Source: Dehalococcoides mccartyi
GTDB taxonomy: Bacteria > Chloroflexota > Dehalococcoidia > UBA2979
Assembly (NCBI GenBank): GCA_945865925.1
Contig: CAMBFG010000003.1
Span: 124,001-188,000 of the forward strand
Direction of reading: 5' to 3'
Length of the DNA: 64,000 bases
In this document: positions 18,171 to 27,302 of the stretch, in pieces
Layout of the letters: every line of letters starts with the position of its first letter
Position numbering within the stretch: the stretch's first letter is position 1
The notes under the pieces: generated by a model
What the model was told of the DNA's origin: nothing
Seen by the model: the letters and a program-made list of their open reading frames with translations, nothing else
Database searches by the model: none
Made by a program: the position numbers and the translations under genes

Positions 18171-18194
18171 CGACGCACCCACACGGGTGCGTCG
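18171..18194 (-). promoter_or_regulatory. Hairpin 1 in the rpsO-pnp intercistronic region
   Basis: A perfect 10-bp stem (cgacgcaccc / gggtgcgtcg) with an acac loop, about 100 bases before the pnp start. In E. coli the equivalent region holds an RNase III-cleaved stem used in PNPase autoregulation. An analogous role is inferred from position only. Confidence 0.55.
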
Positions 18195-18272
18195 AAGACG
18201 CTCGGCTGAGCCGAACGTGATGGGCTGAAGGGGGCAAGTTCGACGCATGGCCAACTGCCTCGGCCAGGCAAA

Positions 18273-18290
18273 GGAGCCCGGCCGTGCTCC
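18273..18290 (-). terminator. Weak terminator-like hairpin after rpsO
   Basis: On the minus strand GGAGC and GCTCC pair around an 8-base loop and are followed by TTT, 10 bases after the rpsO stop. It may cause partial termination between rpsO and pnp. Confidence 0.4.
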
Positions 18291-18299
18291 AGGGCTGCC

Positions 18300-18566
18300 C
18301 TACCGGCGCAACCCGAGCGACTGGATGAGTTTGTGGTAACGGTCGACATCCACCTTGCTGAGGTAGCGCAACTGACGACGGCGCTGGCCGACCAGTTTCA
18401 GCAGCCCTCGGCGGGTGGAGAAGTCGTGCTTGTTCTCACGCAGGTGCTGCGTGAGGCGGGTGATCCGGTCCGTCAGCAGGGCGACCTGGACTTCCGGGGA
18501 GCCGGTGTCCGTGCCGTGCGTGCGGTACTCGGTGATGATCTCGGTCTTGCGCTCAAGGGTCTGCAT
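18300..18566 (-). CDS. rpsO: 30S ribosomal protein S15
   Basis: An 88-residue S15, the standard length. It binds 16S rRNA early in platform assembly. Signature segments are [27 protein letters not shown] and [16 protein letters not shown]. It precedes pnp on the same strand. The upstream 270 bases to the divergent DegV-like gene hold no other gene. Confidence 0.97.
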   Translation of the reverse strand: MQTLERKTEIITEYRTHGTDTGSPEVQVALLTDRITRLTQHLRENKHDFSTRRGLLKLVGQRRRQLRYLSKVDVDRYHKLIQSLGLRR

Positions 18567-18838
18567 GCGGCGTTGTGATCCCGTGTCTGACTCTATGTCT
18601 CGTCGTCTTTACACTCGCGGCGTACCCGGCAGCCGAGCCGAGCGTCCCGGAGGGACAGCGGTGAAGTCGCGCACGCTCGATGTGAGCCGGGGCAGCCTTC
18701 GCCGGTCAGTCCGCTGGGGGAACCGCCGACCGGGGAACCTGCGAGGTGGCTCGCGGGGGCACCCGATACGGTCAACACGCTAACACAGGCCTCGCGCTAG
18801 ACGCCATGCTCACCCGACACCCCACCCAGGAGCCGCCC

Positions 18839-19663
18839 GTGCCCCGCCCCAGATTCGTCCATGTCGTCGTCGATGCCGGCGCCAGCGTCCCGGCCGCCCT
18901 CGCGGAGCGCACCGGGCTGATCCTCGCCCCCACCGACCCCGTCCGGATGGTCGGCTACGAGAGCGTCTCCAGCCTCTCCCTCGATGCTCAGCCCGTCGAC
19001 GCCTCGGCAACCGTCGAGGCCTGTCGGGCGGCCGCCACCACCGCCGATGTCCTCTACGTCTCGGTCGACGACGGCCACGGCGGTGCCTCGGACACCCCCG
19101 ACCTGGCGAGGGCCGCCGTGGAGGCGCAGGGGCGACAGTTCGCCCACCTCGCCACGAACGCCACCCTGATGCAGGCGGGCTGGCCGGCGGTCATCGCCTC
19201 GCAGGCCGCCGCACGGGGCACTGACCTCGGAGCCGCGCTCGCGTCGGGGCAGCAGACCCTCGGAAAGACCGGCATGTTCGGCGTTATCGACCACCCCGAA
19301 CTCGCGAACCCGACCTCCACGAACAACCTCGGAGCGCCGGTCCGGGGCGTCGCGCGCTGGGATGGCCCCCGCCTCGTGGCGCTCCCCCGCCCGCAACGGG
19401 ACGCCGCGCTGGGCATGCTGCGCGACCTGTTCACCTCGAATGTCACCCGCGAGGCTGCCGAGGACCGTGGCGCCCTCCGCGTCGCCGTCATCCACGCGGC
19501 AGCCGCGCCCGCCGCCGAGGCGCTCGCGATCTGGGCGGAGCGGCAGCTGCAGGCCTCGGAGGTCAGCGTGGACGCGGTGACCCGCCATGCGGCCTCGCAC
19601 CTCGGGCCGGGGTTCGTCGCGGTGTCGTGGGTATGGGATCGGGCGCCGTACCAGGCGGAATAG
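18839..19663 (+). CDS. DegV-family-like fatty-acid-binding protein
   Basis: A 274-residue protein resembling DegV/FakB: an N-terminal strand HVVVDAGASVPAALAERTGL, an ALASGQQTLGKTGMFGV middle, and a C-terminal strand pair with HLGPGFVAVSW. DegV proteins bind a fatty acid, and some present it to a fatty acid kinase. The classic STxDL N-terminal motif is degenerate (DAGAS), so lipid binding is not assured. GTG 18839 was chosen because AGGAG lies 6 bases upstream; the ATG at 18806 has no such site. Confidence 0.7.
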   Translation: MPRPRFVHVVVDAGASVPAALAERTGLILAPTDPVRMVGYESVSSLSLDAQPVDASATVEACRAAATTADVLYVSVDDGHGGASDTPDLARAAVEAQGRQFAHLATNATLMQAGWPAVIASQAAARGTDLGAALASGQQTLGKTGMFGVIDHPELANPTSTNNLGAPVRGVARWDGPRLVALPRPQRDAALGMLRDLFTSNVTREAAEDRGALRVAVIHAAAAPAAEALAIWAERQLQASEVSVDAVTRHAASHLGPGFVAVSWVWDRAPYQAE

Positions 19664-19669
19664 CGAGGG

Positions 19670-20485
19670 CTAGCGCGCGACGTCCCGCATCCGCCGCTCG
19701 AGGTCGGACGCCCTCCCCTGGAACCAGCCGCGCAGCCTCGGATAGCCCCCCTGCTGCGCCCACAGGGCAACGGCGAGACCAGCCAGCGAGACGAACGCGC
19801 CCACCACGGCATCGAACAGGAAGTGGTTCGCGGATCCGACCACGGCGATGCACTGCGCCACCAGCACGCTGCAGATCGCGATGCGCGCCCACCGCGCCCG
19901 GGTGGCATCGAAGATCACGATCGCGAGGATGAGTGCCCAGCCGACGTGGAGCGACGGCACCGCCGCGAACGGGTTCACGAACGGACGCATCGACTGCGCC
20001 TGGTACGAGAGGTTGTCGAACTCCGCCAGCGTGTCCACGAAGCCCCACTCCGGCAGGTAGCGAGGCGGGGCGACCGGGAACGTCCAGTACATGACGAGGG
20101 CGAACGCACCCGAGATCAGCAGCGCGTCCCTCAGCACCGTGTAGTGCTGCCGGCTGCGGATGAAGAACAGGACGGCGACCCCCACGATCAGCGGGAAATC
20201 CAGCCAGAAGTATACGAAGTTCACGAAGCGGACGCGCCACGCCGACTCCAGCACCCACTGATTGAGCGTCGGCTCCACGAAGAGGTCCACCGCTTGCTGA
20301 ACCTCGATGACCCAGCGGGCGTTGTCCAGTGCCGCCCCGGCGTCATCGACGACCAGCCCGCGCACGATGAAATAGCAGAGGAACCCGAACGCCGCGAGGC
20401 CGAACTCGATGAGGTCGAACCAGACCACCCCGGTCCGGTCCGGCGCGGTCACACGGTGCAGGTAGCGGTAGAACCTCAGGCGCAT
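19670..20485 (-). CDS. PAP2-superfamily membrane phosphatase/transferase
   Basis: A 271-residue integral membrane protein with about six hydrophobic segments. The PAP2 phosphatase motifs are NPFAAVPSLHVGWAL (PSxH) and SANHFLFDAVVGA (H-x3-D). The topology and the extended ARWVIEVQQAVDLFVEP region resemble the inositol-phosphorylceramide-synthase-like branch. It probably acts on a lipid phosphate; the substrate is unknown. It converges on the DegV-like gene. Confidence 0.85.
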   Translation of the reverse strand: MRLRFYRYLHRVTAPDRTGVVWFDLIEFGLAAFGFLCYFIVRGLVVDDAGAALDNARWVIEVQQAVDLFVEPTLNQWVLESAWRVRFVNFVYFWLDFPLIVGVAVLFFIRSRQHYTVLRDALLISGAFALVMYWTFPVAPPRYLPEWGFVDTLAEFDNLSYQAQSMRPFVNPFAAVPSLHVGWALILAIVIFDATRARWARIAICSVLVAQCIAVVGSANHFLFDAVVGAFVSLAGLAVALWAQQGGYPRLRGWFQGRASDLERRMRDVAR

Positions 20486-20628
20486 CGGCCACCCTCACAT
20501 GGGCCGTCGCCCGCAGGTCAACCCCGCACGCGCAGCGTGAAGGATCGTAGTCGAGCGTCTGGATGATCGAGACTCGCGGGTCTGACGCTTGAGTGCGGTA
20601 TCCTCGCGCCCGCGGGAAGGGTGGCGGC

Positions 20629-22131
20629 ATGTCAGTCACAGTGGCCAGTGGGACGCTCAGCGAGGTGGCCGCGGATATTCACATCGTGATGATTCCCCCC
20701 GGGAGCGCACCCCTCACCGGGGACGCCGCTGCCGCCGACCGCGCCACCGGCGGGGCGATCGCCAAGATGCGCACCAATAACCTGTTCGCTGGGCGCGCCG
20801 CGGAGGTCGCCCTGCTCCCGGTGACCGGCCGGGCGAAGGCGAAGCGCATCGTCCTATTCGGCCTCGGTGAGACCGAGAAGCGCACGCTGGACGCCTTCCG
20901 CACGCAGATGGGCAACCTCTCGCGCCGCCTCCGTGACGCCGGGGGTGGGAGCGTCGCGATCTCGATCGAGGGCCTGGACGGCCTCGACCCGGAGCGTGCC
21001 GGCGAAGCCATCGCCGAGGGCTTCGTGCTGGGCCTCTACCGCTTCGACAAGCACCACACGCGCTCGTCCGACCGCCCGACGCACACCGTCGGCGACGTGA
21101 CCGTGGTCGCGGGGACCACCCGCCGCGCCGCCGCCGTCCGCCGAGGCGTCGAGCGCGGCTCGATCATGGCGGAGATGCAGAACCTCGCCCGCGACCTTGG
21201 TAACGAGCCCGCGAACCTGATGACCCCCACGATCATGGCCGCCCGCGCCCAGCAACTCGCGGCCGAGGTGGGCCTCGAGTGCACGATCATCGAGCGGGCC
21301 GAGGCCGAGCGGCTGAAGATGGGCTCGTACCTCTCCGTCTCGAATGGCTCCGTCCAGCCCCCGAAGTTCATCGTCCTCAACTACCGAGGCGCCGGCCCGC
21401 GCGGCCGGACAATCGCCCTCGTCGGGAAGGGGATCACCTTCGACACGGGCGGCATCTCGCTGAAGCCGCCTGCGGACATGGACGCGATGAAGGGCGACAT
21501 GAGCGGCGCGGCGGTCGTGATCGGTGCCATTGGCGCCATCGCCCGCCTCAAACTGCCGGTAAACGTGATGGTGGTCGCCCCCTGCACGGAAAACATGCCC
21601 TCCGGCTCCGCCACGAAGCCCGGCGACGTGGTCTACGCCATGGACGGCCAGTCCATCGAGGTCATCAACACGGACGCCGAAGGCCGCCTCGTGCTGGCAG
21701 ACGGCATCGCCTACGCGAAGGCGAACGGCGCCACCACGGTGATCGATGTCGCCACGCTCACGGGCGCGGTGCGGGTGGCGCTCGGCACCTTCCGCTTCGG
21801 GATCTTCTGCAACAACGACCGCCTGATGGCGGAGATGGAGCGCGCCGGCGACCTGGCGGGCGAGAAGATGTGGCGCCTCCCTCTGGATGACGAGTACGGC
21901 GAACTGATCAAGTCACCCGTGGCCGACATGAAGAACACGGGCGGCGCTCCTGCCGGCTCGATCACCGCGGCGAAGTTCATCCAGAACTTCGCGGGCGACA
22001 CCCCGTGGGCCCACCTGGACATCGCCGCCATCGACATGGTCGGCACGGAGTCGGGCCTGAACCCCCGAGGCAACACGGGGCGTCCCCTGCGCACGCTCGT
22101 CCACTTCGTGGCGGGGCGAGCCACGAAATAG
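20629..22131 (+). CDS. pepA: Leucyl aminopeptidase (M17 family)
   Basis: A 500-residue cytosolic metallo-aminopeptidase. The catalytic domain shows VGKGITFDTGGISLKP and MKGDMSGAA (metal ligands and catalytic Lys) and the family signature NTDAEGRL. ATG 20629 was chosen over 20593 because GGAAGGG lies 8 bases upstream. The N-terminal domain starts about residue 1 with SVTVASGTLSEV. Confidence 0.95.
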   Translation: MSVTVASGTLSEVAADIHIVMIPPGSAPLTGDAAAADRATGGAIAKMRTNNLFAGRAAEVALLPVTGRAKAKRIVLFGLGETEKRTLDAFRTQMGNLSRRLRDAGGGSVAISIEGLDGLDPERAGEAIAEGFVLGLYRFDKHHTRSSDRPTHTVGDVTVVAGTTRRAAAVRRGVERGSIMAEMQNLARDLGNEPANLMTPTIMAARAQQLAAEVGLECTIIERAEAERLKMGSYLSVSNGSVQPPKFIVLNYRGAGPRGRTIALVGKGITFDTGGISLKPPADMDAMKGDMSGAAVVIGAIGAIARLKLPVNVMVVAPCTENMPSGSATKPGDVVYAMDGQSIEVINTDAEGRLVLADGIAYAKANGATTVIDVATLTGAVRVALGTFRFGIFCNNDRLMAEMERAGDLAGEKMWRLPLDDEYGELIKSPVADMKNTGGAPAGSITAAKFIQNFAGDTPWAHLDIAAIDMVGTESGLNPRGNTGRPLRTLVHFVAGRATK

Positions 22132-22175
22132 ACACACGGCGTCGCGGGCCGCGCGAAGTAGCCCCGGGGGCATCG

Positions 22176-22589
22176 ATGGCTGACGACGGCTTCTTCGGGC
22201 TCGCGGGACTGATGGTGAACACCACGGCGGAGCGCTGGCCGGCGATGCGCCAGTTCTACGTGGACATCCTCGGACTGACGCCTCGGACCGACCGGGACGG
22301 CTTCGTCTCGTTCCAGTGGGGCACTCCGCCGCACGACTGCCGCCTGACCGTGACCGTCCACAGCGAGGTGACCGGCGCGACCGTCGAGCCCGCCCGCTAC
22401 CTCCTGAACCTCGGCGTGGACGCGATCCAGCCGGTTGCGGCGCGGATCGCCGCGGCGGGCGGCACCTTCGTGCGCGAGCCCTCGAAGGAGCCGTGGGGCG
22501 GCTACATCGCCACGCTCATCGATCCGGACGGGAATTACGTCCAGTTGATGCAGCCGGGGCCGCCAGGTGTGAAGGTGCATCGAGGATGA
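22176..22589 (+). CDS. VOC (glyoxalase/bleomycin resistance) superfamily protein
   Basis: A 137-residue single VOC domain: MRQFYVDILGLTP after strand 1 and a C-terminal YIATLIDPDGNYVQLMQP metal-site strand with Glu replaced by Gln. Superfamily members are metal-dependent lyases, dioxygenases or binding proteins; the specific role is unknown. ATG 22176 is the first in-frame start after pepA. It overlaps the next gene by 4 bases. Confidence 0.85.
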   Translation: MADDGFFGLAGLMVNTTAERWPAMRQFYVDILGLTPRTDRDGFVSFQWGTPPHDCRLTVTVHSEVTGATVEPARYLLNLGVDAIQPVAARIAAAGGTFVREPSKEPWGGYIATLIDPDGNYVQLMQPGPPGVKVHRG

Positions 22590-23158
22590 GAATCGGGCTC
22601 GACTTCGACGACACCCTCGCTGACTTCAGCGAGATGCTCGTGCGCCTTACGCAGGAGCGCTTCGGCATCGATCTGCTCGAACTCCACCGGCAGGGCAAGC
22701 CCGGCAAGCCCGAGGTGGGCGCGGAGCGCTGGGACGTGATGCTGAAGGACATGCTGGAGGGCGACCTCACGGTCGACATGGCCCCGAAGCACGAGGCGGT
22801 CGAAATCGCCCAGCGCCTCGCCGCCCGTCACGAACTCGTCATCCTGACGGCGCGCTACGAGCGGGAGATGCCCTCCGCGCTCCGCTGGCTGGAGCGCCAC
22901 GGGATCCCGACCGCGCAGGTGATCTGGACCGACCGAGGGCCGAAGTCGGCCCCTGCCCGTGAGCACGGCCTGGCCGTCCTGTTCGATGACACTGCGAAGA
23001 ACTTCGATGACTTCGTGGAGCACCCGACAGTGCCTGCGCTCTTCCTGGGTGCCACCGTGAGCCCTCGTGCGCAGGAACCGGGCGCGCACGTCCGCCACCA
23101 TCTCAGCCACTGGCGCGAGTTCGAGGCCCTCGTGGAGCGCCTCGAGGCTGAGGGCTAG
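22586..23158 (+). CDS. HAD-superfamily 5'-nucleotidase-like phosphatase
   Basis: A 190-residue protein starting MRIGLDFDDTLADFSE, the HAD motif I nucleophile in DxD form. Motif II is LVILTARY and a late acidic motif is VLFDDTAKNF. This resembles the NT5C-type deoxyribonucleotidase branch. The start ATG overlaps the VOC stop (ATGA). Its stop shares CTAG with the convergent coaBC stop. Confidence 0.8.
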   Translation: MRIGLDFDDTLADFSEMLVRLTQERFGIDLLELHRQGKPGKPEVGAERWDVMLKDMLEGDLTVDMAPKHEAVEIAQRLAARHELVILTARYEREMPSALRWLERHGIPTAQVIWTDRGPKSAPAREHGLAVLFDDTAKNFDDFVEHPTVPALFLGATVSPRAQEPGAHVRHHLSHWREFEALVERLEAEG

Positions 23159-24411
23159 CCCCGCGGCGCGAGCAGCGGCAGGACGCGGTCGAGGATCGCG
23201 TGGCCCACGTCGTACTTCGGCATCAGGGGGAGGTCGGCGCGCCCACCTGCGTCGTCCAGGATCGTCACCCGGTTGTTGTCCACCCCGAAGCCAGCGTCCG
23301 TCGCGCTGACGTCGTTCGCGACGACGAACCGCGCACCCTTCTTCGCGAGTTTGGCCGTGGCGTTCGCGATCAGGTCCTGCGTCTCCGCAGCGAACGAGAT
23401 CTTGGTCAGCCGCCCGCGCTTCGTCTCGAGCGGCGTAGACGCGATGATGTCCGGGTTCTCCAGCAGGTCGATGCTCATGTCGCCGGTCTTGTCGCGCTTG
23501 ATCTTCTGTTCGGCGGCGTCGGCTGGCCGGTAGTCGGCGACGGCGCCTGCCATGATCAGCGCATCCGCATCAGCACACTCGCGGTGGACCGCCTCCATCA
23601 TCTGGAGCGCCGACTCGACCGAGACGACTCGCACGCCCGCCGGCACTGGCAGCGACACCGTGGAGACGATGACCGCCTCCGCGCCACGGTCACGAGCGGC
23701 CTCGGCGACGGCGTAGCCCATTTTGCCGCTGCTGCGGTTCCCGACGTAGCGCACCGGGTCGATCGGCTCACGCGTCCCGCCAGCACTCACCACGATGCGC
23801 CGGCCCACGAGGTCGCCGTGCTCCCGCCCGAGGCGCCAGCGCAACTCCTCGACCAGCCGCTCCGGCTCGACGAGCCGCCCGAGGCCCATCCGCCCGGAGG
23901 CAAGCCGCCCCTGCGCGGGCCCGATGAACTGCACGCCACGCGCCTTGAGGATCTCGACGTTGGCCTGCGTCGCGGGGTTCTCCCACATCTGGCCGTCCAT
24001 CGCTGGCGCGACGAGCAGCGGTGCCGTCGTCGCGAGGGCGGTGAGGGACACCTGGTCGTCCGCGAGTCCATTCGCGAGCCGCGCGAGCGTGGAGGCCGTC
24101 GCCGGGGCGATGAGCATCGCGTCGGCACGCCTCGCGAGCTCCACGTGGGCCTCACCGACGCCGGCGTAGGGCTGCCACATGCTCAGGTAGGGCTCGCGGG
24201 CGGTCAGGGAGCGGAAGGTGAGTGGCGTCACGAACTGAGCAGCGTGCTCGGTCATGGCGATATCGACGATGGCGCCCGCCTGGACGAGGCGGCTAGCGAC
24301 CTCGATCGCCTTGTAGCAGGAGATCGACCCCGTCACGCCGAGGACGATGTGGCGCCCCCGAAGCGGGTCGCCCGGGCGGCCGGGGAGGGTCGGGGTGGGA
24401 TCAGCGTTCAC
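23155..24411 (-). CDS. coaBC: Bifunctional phosphopantothenoylcysteine decarboxylase/phosphopantothenate-cysteine ligase
   Basis: A 418-residue coenzyme A enzyme. The CoaC half binds FMN: VTGSISCYKAIE, a catalytic His in EAHVELARRAD, and PAMDGQMWENP, the PxMNxxMW motif with Asp in place of Asn. The CoaB half has VSAGGTREPIDPVRYVGNRSSGKMG and AEQKIKRDK. The substrate-clamp Cys seen in E. coli is replaced by Ser (LASGRMGLGR). It overlaps coaX by 11 bases, so two CoA genes are coupled. Confidence 0.95.
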   Translation of the reverse strand: MNADPTPTLPGRPGDPLRGRHIVLGVTGSISCYKAIEVASRLVQAGAIVDIAMTEHAAQFVTPLTFRSLTAREPYLSMWQPYAGVGEAHVELARRADAMLIAPATASTLARLANGLADDQVSLTALATTAPLLVAPAMDGQMWENPATQANVEILKARGVQFIGPAQGRLASGRMGLGRLVEPERLVEELRWRLGREHGDLVGRRIVVSAGGTREPIDPVRYVGNRSSGKMGYAVAEAARDRGAEAVIVSTVSLPVPAGVRVVSVESALQMMEAVHRECADADALIMAGAVADYRPADAAEQKIKRDKTGDMSIDLLENPDIIASTPLETKRGRLTKISFAAETQDLIANATAKLAKKGARFVVANDVSATDAGFGVDNNRVTILDDAGGRADLPLMPKYDVGHAILDRVLPLLAPRG

Positions 24412-25204
24412 GGTTCGCCTCGTATACCAGACGGAGGCCCGTCAGATTCAGATCCGGCTCCAGCGCGTCAAAACAGCCAGCTTCCTCGGCAATCATGTGG
24501 GCGTATCCGCCGGTGCCGATGACCACGGCTTCCTCCCCCACTTCCTCCTTGAACCGGCGCACCATGCCACGCACCAGTTCCACGTAACCGAAGAAGATGC
24601 CGCTCTGCATCGAGTGGATGGTGTTGCGCCCGACTGGCCCGTCGGGACGTTCGATTTTCACGCGGTGCAACATCGCCGCACGGCTGAACAGCGCCTCCGA
24701 GGCGAGGCCGATGCCCGGCGCGATGGCGCCACCCAGGTAATCGCCATTCCTCGACACGGCATCGAAGACGGCGGCGGTACCCAGATCGACGATCACGAGC
24801 GGCGGGTCGTACTTGTCCAGGGCGGCCACCGCGTGAAGGATGCGGTCCGGGCCGACCTCGCGCGGGTTGTCGTACAGCACGCGGATGCCGGTGCGCACGC
24901 CCGGCCCGACGACGATCGGTTCGACGCCGAACTGCTCGCGGCACACCTGTTGGAAGGTCCCTACCAGAGGCGGCACGGTGCCCGACATGATGGCGGCGGT
25001 GACGTCATCCGGATCGATCCCCCGCGACCGGAGGAGGCTGCTGAACAGCACGGAGTATTCGTCCGGGAAGTTCTCGCGGTCCGTTGCGACTCGGAAGGTC
25101 GCAGCGATCTCGTCACCGTCGAAGACGCCGACGGCGATGCTGGTGTTGCCGATGTCGATCGCGAGGAGCAGCCCGCCTGCTTCGGGCAAGTCTTGATCAG
25201 TCAT
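24401..25204 (-). CDS. coaX: Type III pantothenate kinase
   Basis: A 267-residue ASKHA-fold kinase catalysing the first CoA step. Motifs are LAIDIGNTSIAVGVF (phosphate 1), MSGTVPPL, GPDRI, VDLGTAAVFD (phosphate 2) and GGAIAPGI. ATG 25204 has GGGAGG 5 bases upstream and fits the family N-terminus; the ORF-track start at 25330 does not. A TATACT -10 element lies about 70 bases upstream. Confidence 0.95.
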   Translation of the reverse strand: MTDQDLPEAGGLLLAIDIGNTSIAVGVFDGDEIAATFRVATDRENFPDEYSVLFSSLLRSRGIDPDDVTAAIMSGTVPPLVGTFQQVCREQFGVEPIVVGPGVRTGIRVLYDNPREVGPDRILHAVAALDKYDPPLVIVDLGTAAVFDAVSRNGDYLGGAIAPGIGLASEALFSRAAMLHRVKIERPDGPVGRNTIHSMQSGIFFGYVELVRGMVRRFKEEVGEEAVVIGTGGYAHMIAEEAGCFDALEPDLNLTGLRLVYEANRER

Positions 25205-25271
25205 ACAACCTCCCGCTCGCGATACGCCGCCGCCGATGCGGTCGGTGTTCACGGGAACCTCAGGGTCGCGC

Positions 25272-25277
25272 AGTATA
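25272..25277 (-). promoter_or_regulatory. -10 element (TATACT) upstream of coaX
   Basis: TATACT on the minus strand, 5 of 6 bases of the sigma-70 consensus, about 70 bases before the coaX ATG. No convincing -35 is seen. The same hexamer occurs upstream of gyrB. Confidence 0.5.
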
Positions 25278-25473
25278 CGTGGGCTGCATCCAGAGGGAAG
25301 GATTGCGGAGGTGGGCTCGGCAATACCCACATCGGACGTCTACTTGACGGCCCCCCGAACGACGGCCATGTGACACGAAGTGTGACAGTTGTGCGAAAAG
25401 TCCTGCGCACTCTACGTAATCGCCTTGATCGCCGAGGCGCGTCAGTGCTACGTTCCCTCGCGGTCGACACCTG

Positions 25474-25492
25474 TTGCTTGTGCGGCAAGCAA
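25474..25492 (+). repeat. Inverted repeat in the dnaA leader
   Basis: A perfect 7-bp inverted repeat, TTGCTTG and CAAGCAA, around a 5-base spacer, about 195 bases before dnaA. It could be a protein-binding site or an RNA hairpin in the dnaA leader. Confidence 0.5.
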
Positions 25493-25687
25493 ACACGACA
25501 GCGGCGACCAACGTGGACGAGTCATCCGGGTTACGAACCCCGAATTTCCCTGGCGGTAGGTCACCGGTCTCGGCCGGCGCGGCGGACGCATCCCCATCAT
25601 GGTGGCGTGTCTCGTCGGGCGTCCGGTTCGGTGTGTCTATCGCCTGCGGAGCGGATCGTGATCAGGGTGGCAGCGGAGGGGGCACTC

Positions 25688-27034
25688 GTGCACGACGATC
25701 CCGCCGCGGTCTGGCAAGCCACCCTCAAGGTGCTCTCCACTGAGGTCTCGCGCGCGAACTATGACACCTGGCTCGAGGGCACCATCGGCACCCGGTTCGA
25801 TGGTGAGACGCTCACGATCGGTACGCGCTCCGAGTTCGTGACCGAATGGCTGCACAAGCGCCTGCGTCCCACCATCCTGCGCACACTCGCCGAACTCCGA
25901 GGCAGTGCGGTCGCGATCGACTTCGAACCGCTGCGCACGCAGGACGACGCCGTGAACGCGCTGCAGACCGCCGCCACCGCCGAGGTGCGTCAGGCCACCC
26001 CGCGACCTCGCCTCCGCGAGCGCTACACCTTCGACAACTACATCGTGGGCCCCAGCAACCGCCTCGCGTTCGCGGCGGCCGAGGGCGTCGCCCGCGACCC
26101 AGGCCACCTCTACAACCCGCTGTTCATCTACGGCGCGGCCGGGCTCGGGAAGACCCACCTGCTGCACGCAGCCGGGCACATGTTCATCGAGCGCGGGTTC
26201 CAGGTGATGTACGTGAGCGCCGAGGCGTTCACGAACCAGTTGATCACCGCGATCCAGAAGCGCGCGATGGACGACTTCCGCGCTCGCTACCGCTCTGCGG
26301 ACGCCCTGCTCGTCGACGACATCCAGTTCATCGCCGGCAAGGAGCAGACGCAGGACGAGTTCTTCTACACGTTCAACGAGCTCTACGAGGCCGGCCGGCA
26401 GATCATCATCACGTCGGACAAGAGCCCGGCACACATCTCCGGCCTCGAGGAGCGTCTGCGCACCCGCTTCGAGTGGGGGATGATCGCGGACCTTCAGGCG
26501 CCGGACATGGAGACGCGCATCGCGATCCTCCGTCACAAGGCGCAGGAGCAGGGCATCCGCGTCCGCGACGACGTGCTGCAGGTCATCGCCGCGCGTTACA
26601 AAAACAACATCCGTGAACTCGAGGGCTCTCTGACCCGCGTCGTCGCGTACTCGCGGCTGACGGGCGAGCCGCTCTCCCCGGAACTCGTCCACTCCGCCCT
26701 CGCGAGCCTGGAGCCGAACGAGCCGCGCCTCCCACCGACGCCGGATCTGATCATCGATGTCGTCTGCCGGTACTTCGACATCGACCGTACGGGGCTGCTC
26801 TCGGAGAGCCGGGAGAAGCGGGTCGCGTACCCGCGCCAGACCGCGATGTACCTCATGCGCGAGCTGGCGCACCGCTCGCTCGTCGAGATCGGTCAGGCCC
26901 TTGGCGGCCGCGACCACTCCACGGTCCACCACGGCTGGCGAAAGATGGAGAAGTCCCTCTCCGTCGATCCGGAGACAAAGCGCGACATGGCCTCGCTCCG
27001 CGAGATGATCGAGCAGTCCCGCCGCATCGCCTGA
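25688..27034 (+). CDS. dnaA: Chromosomal replication initiator protein DnaA
   Basis: A 448-residue AAA+ initiator that binds DnaA boxes and opens the origin. Domain I begins DDPAAVWQATLKVL...NYDTWLEGT. The AAA+ core starts RYTFDNYIVG, with Walker A GAAGLGKTHLL and Walker B LLVDDIQF. Domain IV carries the DnaA signature GGRDHSTVHHGWRK. GTG 25688 was chosen because GGAGGGGG precedes it by 5 bases. GTG 25658 and 25667 are in frame without such sites; the 895-aa ORF-track version is wrong. Confidence 0.97.
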   Translation: MHDDPAAVWQATLKVLSTEVSRANYDTWLEGTIGTRFDGETLTIGTRSEFVTEWLHKRLRPTILRTLAELRGSAVAIDFEPLRTQDDAVNALQTAATAEVRQATPRPRLRERYTFDNYIVGPSNRLAFAAAEGVARDPGHLYNPLFIYGAAGLGKTHLLHAAGHMFIERGFQVMYVSAEAFTNQLITAIQKRAMDDFRARYRSADALLVDDIQFIAGKEQTQDEFFYTFNELYEAGRQIIITSDKSPAHISGLEERLRTRFEWGMIADLQAPDMETRIAILRHKAQEQGIRVRDDVLQVIAARYKNNIRELEGSLTRVVAYSRLTGEPLSPELVHSALASLEPNEPRLPPTPDLIIDVVCRYFDIDRTGLLSESREKRVAYPRQTAMYLMRELAHRSLVEIGQALGGRDHSTVHHGWRKMEKSLSVDPETKRDMASLREMIEQSRRIA

Positions 27035-27101
27035 TCGCGCGCACCGAATCTCGCGCCCGTCGGTTACCCACAACTCGACTCGTTATCCCCAACATCGACT
27101 G

Positions 27102-27215
27102 ATAACTCGTCCTCTCGCTGATCGGCTGCGCGAGTGATCCGATCAGCGGGTAGTTCCGTGGACAACCGGCGGGGTTCTTGTGGACAGGTGTCGAGGGCTG
27201 GCATAACTCGTCCTC
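27102..27215. repeat. 13-bp direct repeat pair ataactcgtcctc
   Basis: ataactcgtcctc occurs exactly at 27102-27114 and 27203-27215, a period of 101 bp, within the putative origin. Confidence 0.7.
27116..27148. repeat. 10-bp perfect inverted repeat in putative oriC
   Basis: cgctgatcgg at 27116-27125 and its exact complement ccgatcagcg at 27139-27148 flank a 13-base loop. It lies between the two pairs of DnaA-box-like sites. Confidence 0.7.
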
Positions 27216-27302
27216 CACTCAGAGCCGTCACCTGGTGGATCTCACCTCGAGAGCCTGCTTACCAACGATGCATCCGATACCCACGAGGAGTCACAGAACA
27301 AC

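Larger units (their letters stand above)
25205..25687. other. Divergent coaX-dnaA intergenic region (483 bp)
   Basis: No gene is seen here. It holds the coaX -10 element (minus strand), a possible dnaA promoter (TTGTGC at 25389 and TACGTA at 25413, 18-base spacer), a 7-bp perfect inverted repeat TTGCTTG/CAAGCAA at 25474-25492, and an ACAC-GAA-GTGT motif near 25375. Confidence 0.6.

Noticed and set aside
18593-18778. 61-aa minus-strand ORF upstream of rpsO
   Set aside because: No ribosome-binding site, unusual composition and no conservation signal. It probably covers the rpsO leader.
24347-25687. N-terminal 447 residues of the 895-aa ORF ending in dnaA
   Set aside because: This part is antisense to coaX and intergenic DNA. 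DnaA homology and a ribosome-binding site place the start at 25688.
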